From Bythopirellula sp. (GTDB lineage: Bacteria > Planctomycetota > Planctomycetia > Pirellulales > Lacipirellulaceae): 35,739 bases of DNA. The notes beneath the pieces are model-generated. The model searched no databases. It was given only the letters and a program-made list of their open reading frames with translations, and was not told the origin of the DNA. The position numbers were made by a program, and so were the translations under genes. Every line of letters begins with the position of its first letter. The first letter of the stretch is position 1. Below are positions 31,079 to 35,739 of the stretch, piece by piece. The stretch lies in NCBI GenBank assembly GCA_028285205.1, contig JANQQA010000233.1, positions 1-35,739 of the forward strand, in the 5' to 3' direction.

Positions 31079-32983
31079 CTAATTTTGCGTTGAACCGTGC
31101 CCGCGCCGCATTTGAAACTGCGGCGACTCGACGATGCCCAGCAGCATCGTCGAGAATCGGGATCGGTTTCCGTCAGATTCCTCAGCCATCATAGTATCGA
31201 CGATTGCTTCAACCTGAGGAGTATCAGTATATTCGATCCCGCGGCCTAGTGCGTAGGTCATGAGTTTGCGCGTCAAACAGCGATAGAATAACCGCCGCTT
31301 TTCGACCAAAATAGCTCGCAATTCGCGGATATCGGAGAATTGCTCGCCGCTGGAGAGTTGGCTACTCGCGTCAATTGCCAGACCGTCGACTTCGTCGCGC
31401 CAACGACCGACTGCGTCAAAATTCTCCAATCCAATGCCCAACGGGTCCATGCGATCATGGCATGAAGCACAGCCGGGGTCGGCCCGATGACGGGCCAACT
31501 GCTCACGGAGTGTGAAACGTTCGCCGCGATCCCGTGATTCTTCCAGCGACGGAACATCGGGTGGCGCGGGCGGAGCAGGCAGGCCGAGCAGGTTGTCGAG
31601 TACGAACATGCCTCGCTTTACTGGCGATGTGCGATTTGGGTTGGACGTGACCATTAGTACGCTGGCATGAGTCAGCACGCCACCGCGGGAGCTGTCGGGT
31701 TCAAACTTCACGAGACGCAACTGATCGCCGATGACGCCCGGGATTTCGTAAAACTTGGCGAGGTCATCGTTGAGGAAAGAGTAGTCTGCCCCAATCAAAT
31801 CCACGACTGGCAAATCTTCGCGCATAATGTGCGTGAAAAACCGGTAGGTTTCGTTGCGCATGTCGCGACGCAGTCGATCGATCTGCTTGTGGAGCGTGCC
31901 ACTTTTGTGCAGCCCGACCACCTGGCGAGTTTGCAGCCACTGGCCGACGAAGTTCTCGACGAATCTCTCCGACTTGGGATCTTCGACGAGGCGCCGAACC
32001 TGGCGTTTGAGCTCTTCACGCAACCGACCGGCGCGGGCGAGATCTAGCAACTCGTCGTCCGGTAAACTCGACCAAAGGAAGTACGACAGTCGCGAAGCGA
32101 GTGCAAATTCGTCAAGCGGGTGGACATGCGTGGGATCATCAGGGCGGGGTTGGAACTCCGCTCGATAGAGAAATCGCGGTGACACCAGTATCACTTCGAC
32201 CGCTCGGCAGACGAGTTGCTCAACCGTCAGGTCGTCTGAGTCGACCGAAGCGTTGGCCAATTGCAACAGCCTGTCCAGAAACTCGTCTGTTACCGGCTGG
32301 CGATAAGCTCGTGTGGCGACGTTTTCGAGGATCTGTCGAGTGAGGCGTTCTCGCTGCTCGTCCCCGGTTGGTAATGGGGCTTCGCCAAATACTTGGCGAT
32401 ATGCCTCAGGGGCTTCTTCCGCAGAATCGAGCAGTCGTTCGCTGATCTGTGCGGCGGCCTGGAAATACTTGTCCATCAGCGTCGGTGGCACAGTCAGCAC
32501 GTCGGCAATTGTATCGAATCCGTAGCCGGTATCGTCCGCGGGGAAATGCTCGTCAACATTGAACTTTATGCCCAATAGGTCGCGGACGGAGTACCGATAC
32601 TCTTCGCGATTCAGCCGCCGAATCGTGACCCGGCCAGGATCTGGCGAATTGGCATCAATTCCAAAGACGGTCTGGCCGATCCAGCGGGAAAGCGTGCGCA
32701 GCTCCGTTTTGGTCGGCTGCGACATTTCGGCGGGCGGCATATTGCCAGTAAGGACGTTGTCCCAGACCTTACCCCACAACTGACGGTTAGCGACCAGAGC
32801 CTCGTAGGACTCAGCCGCGTCGAACTGCACCCCACCTTCGTCCGCGCCGTCACCATGACAATCGAAGCAGAGCGTCTGCAGCAGGGGCTCGACATGCTTC
32901 TCGAAGTCTGGACGCTGGGGTACCTGAGCGAGCAGTACTTCGGAATGAAGAACTAGCCAAGCTAGAAGGATCGAGCCTCGCAT
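31079..32983 (-). CDS. DUF1592/DUF1588/DUF1587/DUF1585 cytochrome c-like protein
   Basis: A 634-residue exported protein with a short signal peptide (ILLAWLVLHSEVLLA). Near residue 38 a heme-c-type motif CFDCH lies in a planctomycete cytochrome-like (PSCyt) domain, followed by NMPPAEMSQPT. Next come the DUF1587 region (RLNREEYRYSVRDLLGI), a DUF1595/DUF1592 core (SRLSYFLWSSLPDDELLDLA, FVGQWLQTR, DYSFLNDDLAKFY), and DUF1588 with a second CASCH (GCASCHDRMDPLGIGLENFD). A DUF1585 tail (LTRKLMTYALGRG) completes the order. The pair with DUF1552 is thought to be periplasmic; a role in redox or polymer breakdown has been proposed but not shown. Confidence 0.93.
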   Translation of the reverse strand: MRGSILLAWLVLHSEVLLAQVPQRPDFEKHVEPLLQTLCFDCHGDGADEGGVQFDAAESYEALVANRQLWGKVWDNVLTGNMPPAEMSQPTKTELRTLSRWIGQTVFGIDANSPDPGRVTIRRLNREEYRYSVRDLLGIKFNVDEHFPADDTGYGFDTIADVLTVPPTLMDKYFQAAAQISERLLDSAEEAPEAYRQVFGEAPLPTGDEQRERLTRQILENVATRAYRQPVTDEFLDRLLQLANASVDSDDLTVEQLVCRAVEVILVSPRFLYRAEFQPRPDDPTHVHPLDEFALASRLSYFLWSSLPDDELLDLARAGRLREELKRQVRRLVEDPKSERFVENFVGQWLQTRQVVGLHKSGTLHKQIDRLRRDMRNETYRFFTHIMREDLPVVDLIGADYSFLNDDLAKFYEIPGVIGDQLRLVKFEPDSSRGGVLTHASVLMVTSNPNRTSPVKRGMFVLDNLLGLPAPPAPPDVPSLEESRDRGERFTLREQLARHRADPGCASCHDRMDPLGIGLENFDAVGRWRDEVDGLAIDASSQLSSGEQFSDIRELRAILVEKRRLFYRCLTRKLMTYALGRGIEYTDTPQVEAIVDTMMAEESDGNRSRFSTMLLGIVESPQFQMRRGHGSTQN

Positions 32984-33056
32984 CGGTGTGCTGCTCTTGT
33001 TGTTTAAGGTGGGAACACTTGGGCGGGAAGTCCCGGGCTGTTGACTTAAGGCTTAC

Positions 33057-33560
33057 TCAAATCAGGTCCAAGGGACTCTGTCTTCGGTGACGTTTCTTGC
33101 TACAGTCGGCGCAAATACCACTGATGATCAGGCGATGCCCGGTCACGCGGAAGGAATGCTCTTGAGCCACCGCAGCGCGGATATCCTGTAAATCGCGACT
33201 CTGGAACTCAATCAGCTGATCGCAGACGGTGCAGTGTAAGTGATCGTGCTGAGGGTAGCCGTAGTCATGCTCGTAGACCGCCCTGCCCCCTAACGTCATG
33301 CGGCGGAGTAGTCCAGCGTCGACCAATTCATTCAACGTCCGATAGACGGTCGGGCGACTGACTTTGGTCCCCTCCGGTTGCGTTGCGAGGTTGATGATCA
33401 ACTCTTCGGCGTCGAAGTGGTCATGTCGCTCAAATACGTGATCAACGAGGATGCGCCGCTGTTGGGTGATCCGCTTGCCCTTGCTCTGTAGAAACTCGGC
33501 GAACCGCTCTTGAGGAGAGCTAGAAACCTCAACCGTGCCAAGTGAAAAACCACTAGCCAT
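33057..33560 (-). CDS. Fur-family transcriptional regulator
   Basis: A 167-residue DNA-binding metalloregulator. The N-terminal winged helix includes RITQQRRILVDHVFE and KVSRPTVYRTLNELVDAGLLRRM. The dimer domain contains EHDYGYPQHDHLHCTVCDQLIEF and a second pair CADC, forming the structural Zn site of Fur/PerR/Zur proteins, with HFDAEEL and the His cluster as regulatory metal ligands. Which metal it senses cannot be told. ATG 33560 is used; GTG 33566 is two codons upstream. A 25-nt inverted repeat in the promoter region may be its own operator. It lies 73 nt upstream of the DUF1592 gene on the same strand. Confidence 0.92.
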   Translation of the reverse strand: MASGFSLGTVEVSSSPQERFAEFLQSKGKRITQQRRILVDHVFERHDHFDAEELIINLATQPEGTKVSRPTVYRTLNELVDAGLLRRMTLGGRAVYEHDYGYPQHDHLHCTVCDQLIEFQSRDLQDIRAAVAQEHSFRVTGHRLIISGICADCSKKRHRRQSPLDLI

Positions 33561-33578
33561 AACCACACAACCAACAAA

Positions 33579-33603
33579 TATTGACTTCGAGCCAGTTTCA
33601 ATA
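33579..33603. promoter_or_regulatory. candidate operator upstream of the Fur-family gene
   Basis: An inverted repeat TATTGA-N13-TCAATA starts 18 nt upstream of the Fur-family start codon. Its total length (25 nt) and AT-rich arms are in the range of Fur-family sites, so autoregulation is possible. The inner part does not fit a Fur-box consensus well. Confidence 0.25.
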
Positions 33604-34292
33604 AGCTCGAAAATCGTGCCTAATTGAGACTGCAGTGGAACGCCCAGGAGCAGAGAAAGCCTGGAAAATAGCCGCGTTTTTTGGGTTGGCTACTTCTACT
33701 TGATTCTAGCCTAGTTTGCGTTCAGTCTCAAGAGTGTGTGCGTACTCTTATCACTTCGGCCGGATACGTAGCGCGTGGCCGCATCTGTGATGAGTTCGTG
33801 TCGCGTTAGCCGCGTTGAGGGTGCTTAGAAGCGGTCTACTCGTCTCAATTTCGTCATTGAATCCGTTTGAGGCTTGGCTGAAGCTACGTTTCCAGCGGTC
33901 CGCCGCAATTCCGCGGTATGATCACTTAACCGACCTTCGTGCGGCGTCCGACCGCCAAAAACGCACTCTAAGTGCTCCCGGCGTCGCAGATGACCAGTCT
34001 CTGGAAGTGAAAATGTGTGTATTGTGCAGCTAACCACGTTCGTCAGCCGGTATCTGCCACTAGAAAGTGGGAAAAATCCGACTCGCTAGCCACAAGAGGA
34101 GTACATGTTGCTAAACTAGTTTTGAACCCTAGGCGCGCATTGTATCCGCGGAGATTCCATGGAATCCCGAGCGAAAGGGTTTTGGCCTGTTGGAATAGTG
34201 CCCCTACCTTTTCTTTATTTGTCATTGCGAATTCATATCGCCGTCGGATTAGGCAAGGTCCGACAACAGAAACTTATTAAGGCAGTAATCTC
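33604..34292. other. intergenic region between Fur-family and DUF1559 genes
   Basis: About 690 nt between divergent genes with no recognised coding sequence. It contains a hairpin AAGAGT-N8-ACTCTT at 33730-33749 and a perfect 14-bp palindrome GATTCCATGGAATC at 34153-34166. It also holds a strong ribosome-binding site (AGAGGAG) in front of a four-codon frame ATG-TTG-CTA-AAC-TAG at 34105-34119. No RNA family is recognised. The long distance suggests a regulated or structured leader for the DUF1559 gene. Confidence 0.4.
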
Positions 34293-35375
34293 ATGTCGAA
34301 TTCCCGTTGTCGGAAGAGTGTCAGGCCATCTCGTGTTGTTGGTGCCTTCACGCTCGTCGAATTGCTGGTCGTAATTGCTATTATCGGAGTCTTGGTAGCT
34401 TTGTTGCTTCCTGCTGTCCAATCGGCTCGCGCCGCGGCGCGGCGGTCACAGTGCAAGTCGAACATGCACAACCTGGCTTTGGGCCTGCTGAACTATGAAA
34501 GCACTAACAACAAGTTGCCGCCGGGATTTGTCATTCAGGGCCGCAGCGAAGAGTCTTGGGGATGGACAAACTACATACTACCCTTCATCGAGCAGCAGCC
34601 ACTCTATGATTCTCTCGGCGTAGCCGATCGTCGACTGGCCGATTTATTCATCGCGGCGGGCGGCAGACTTGACACACCTGAGATTGCGTTGGTGCAAACC
34701 GTACTGTCCGTTTATCGCTGTCCGTCCGATCCGACACCGGACCTGCTACCTGCCAGCATGGGCGATATTCGGTCGATTTATCCGGAGATTACCGGGAACA
34801 GCGCCAGGCACTTTAACGGCAATAACACGCCTTCCGGTTTTGAACCCGCAACTTCTAATTACGTCGGCGTGAAGGGGTTCTTCGACAACGACTGGTGCGA
34901 TAATGCCAGAAATCGATGGTCCCAGAAGGAATACTGTGCAAACAACGGGGTGCTCTTCGGCGACAGTGACGTCGGTTTCCAAGACATCTCCGACGGAACA
35001 TCCAACACATTTATGGTGGGCGAGCGTAACTTGCGCTGTTTGGCTGGATCGTGGGTAGGGGCTCGGAACCCTCCAGGGCCCGATATGTGGTCGTCGTACT
35101 ACGTAATTGGTCGTGGCAGCCTCAAACTCAATCTGCCCGCTTCAGGTGCCCACAACACGTGCACGGAAGGATTCAGCAGCAGCCATCCAGGTGGAGCCCA
35201 TTTCGTGAACTGCGACGGTTCCGTACGCTTTATTCAAGAGGAAATCGGCTTCAATAATGGCGCTGGGAATCGAACTCAGTTCCGGCCGGGCGTGGAGATC
35301 GTCGGTTCGTTGTTGGGTGTGTATCAACGACTTGCTAGCCGAAATGATGGAGAGACGGTTAATGTCGATTTTTAA
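34293..35375 (+). CDS. DUF1559 protein with prepilin-type N-terminus
   Basis: A 360-residue protein with a type IV pilin-like N-terminus: a basic leader, the cleavage region VVGAFTLVE (Ala at -1 rather than the usual Gly) and a hydrophobic helix LLVVIAIIGVLVALLLPAV. A typical DUF1559 continuation is RRSQCKSNMHNLALGLLNYE. The C-terminal signature is SSHPGGAHFVNCDGSVRFI. These pseudopilin-like proteins are present in dozens of copies in planctomycete genomes and are thought to be exported envelope proteins; function is unknown. The stop overlaps the next start by 14 nt, indicating coupled expression. Confidence 0.93.
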   Translation: MSNSRCRKSVRPSRVVGAFTLVELLVVIAIIGVLVALLLPAVQSARAAARRSQCKSNMHNLALGLLNYESTNNKLPPGFVIQGRSEESWGWTNYILPFIEQQPLYDSLGVADRRLADLFIAAGGRLDTPEIALVQTVLSVYRCPSDPTPDLLPASMGDIRSIYPEITGNSARHFNGNNTPSGFEPATSNYVGVKGFFDNDWCDNARNRWSQKEYCANNGVLFGDSDVGFQDISDGTSNTFMVGERNLRCLAGSWVGARNPPGPDMWSSYYVIGRGSLKLNLPASGAHNTCTEGFSSSHPGGAHFVNCDGSVRFIQEEIGFNNGAGNRTQFRPGVEIVGSLLGVYQRLASRNDGETVNVDF

Positions 35376-35739
35376 AGCGACGGCGCACGATGCTTCGATT
35401 CATGGATTCCGATTCGTGCTTTTTGCGGTCACTGTGGCTGCACTGGCGGGCTGTGGCGGCGACCAACTCCCCGTCGTGCCCGTCACTGGTACGATTACGC
35501 TTGATGGCGCGCCGCTGGAGGGCGCGTTAGTGGAGTTCCAGCCTTTTGATCCGGAGGGCTCACCTTCTTATGGCTCGACCGACGCTGCTGGAAAATACGA
35601 ACTGGCCTTTTCCCAAACACGCAAGGGTGCTTGGGTGGGCGAGCATCTGGTGCGGATCTCGACTCGCAACGAGAACGAGCGGATTCCCGAAAAACTGCCG
35701 CCACGGTACCACGCAGATTCTGACGTCAAACGCGAGGTT
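35362..35739 (+). CDS. transthyretin-like/carboxypeptidase-regulatory-type lipoprotein (truncated by window edge)
   Basis: An open frame from ATG 35362 runs 126 codons to the right edge without a stop. A signal peptide (FRFVLFAVTVAALAGC) has a lipobox ending at Cys31. The mature part begins PVTGTITLDGAPLEGALVEFQP and continues GSTDAAGKYEL, the usual prealbumin-like beta-sandwich of planctomycete lipoproteins that follow DUF1559 genes. It starts inside the DUF1559 gene, overlapping by 14 nt. It probably anchors or accompanies the DUF1559 product at the envelope. Confidence 0.85.
   Translation, partial: MSIFKATAHDASIHGFRFVLFAVTVAALAGCGGDQLPVVPVTGTITLDGAPLEGALVEFQPFDPEGSPSYGSTDAAGKYELAFSQTRKGAWVGEHLVRISTRNENERIPEKLPPRYHADSDVKREV

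Overview
The window looks like a chromosomal segment of a member of the Planctomycetota, most likely of the order Pirellulales. The supporting signs are a DUF1592-type cytochrome next to a DUF1552 protein, a DUF1559 protein with a prepilin-like N-terminus next to a transthyretin-like lipoprotein, dockerin/PEP-CTERM proteins, several Tat signals, many secreted proteins of unknown function and moderate GC content. I see no rRNA, tRNA, CRISPR array, insertion sequence or phage. Assignments come from reading motifs in the translations; no database search was run.

Layout. 1-2778 (minus) is a conserved cassette: NodU/CmcH-type carbamoyltransferase, SxtJ-like membrane protein, DUF5989 protein and an edge-truncated SGNH-hydrolase-like protein. 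Upstream of it is a redoxin-like lipoprotein (2894-3499). 3500-4642 is a gene-poor stretch with possible remnants. 4643-8573 (plus) holds kdsA, a lipoprotein with a degenerate transglutaminase-like region and an SBF-like transporter. 8598-10260 (minus) holds a Tat-exported intradiol dioxygenase and a PlsC-type acyltransferase. 10378-11883 holds a GDSL esterase with dockerin and PEP-CTERM segments, followed by a decayed dockerin/PEP-CTERM fragment with an in-frame amber codon. 11942-14763 holds an alpha/beta hydrolase and a VWA protein. A chalcone-isomerase-like protein lies on minus at 14838-15404.

15611-20523 (plus) is the most interesting block. It encodes a HlyD-like membrane-fusion protein, a protein joining a degenerate receiver, a PilZ domain and a cysteine-rich C-terminus (probably TackOD1), and a processive-type GT2 glycosyltransferase. 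A secreted DUF1460 amidase-like protein follows. The first three are packed with an 8-nt gap and a 44-nt overlap. They resemble a c-di-GMP-controlled exopolysaccharide synthase in which the parts of an Alg44/Alg8-like machine are spread over separate genes.

20885-25277 holds two large convergent secreted proteins of unknown role, one of them an alpha/beta-hydrolase-fold protein whose nucleophile Ser is replaced by Gly. 25442-28672 holds a small membrane protein, an HD phosphohydrolase and purB. 28833-29674 holds a small membrane protein convergent with TspO. 29687-32983 is the DUF1552/DUF1592 pair, followed by a Fur-family regulator (33057-33560). After a 0.7-kb gap the window ends with the DUF1559 protein and an overlapping, edge-truncated lipoprotein.
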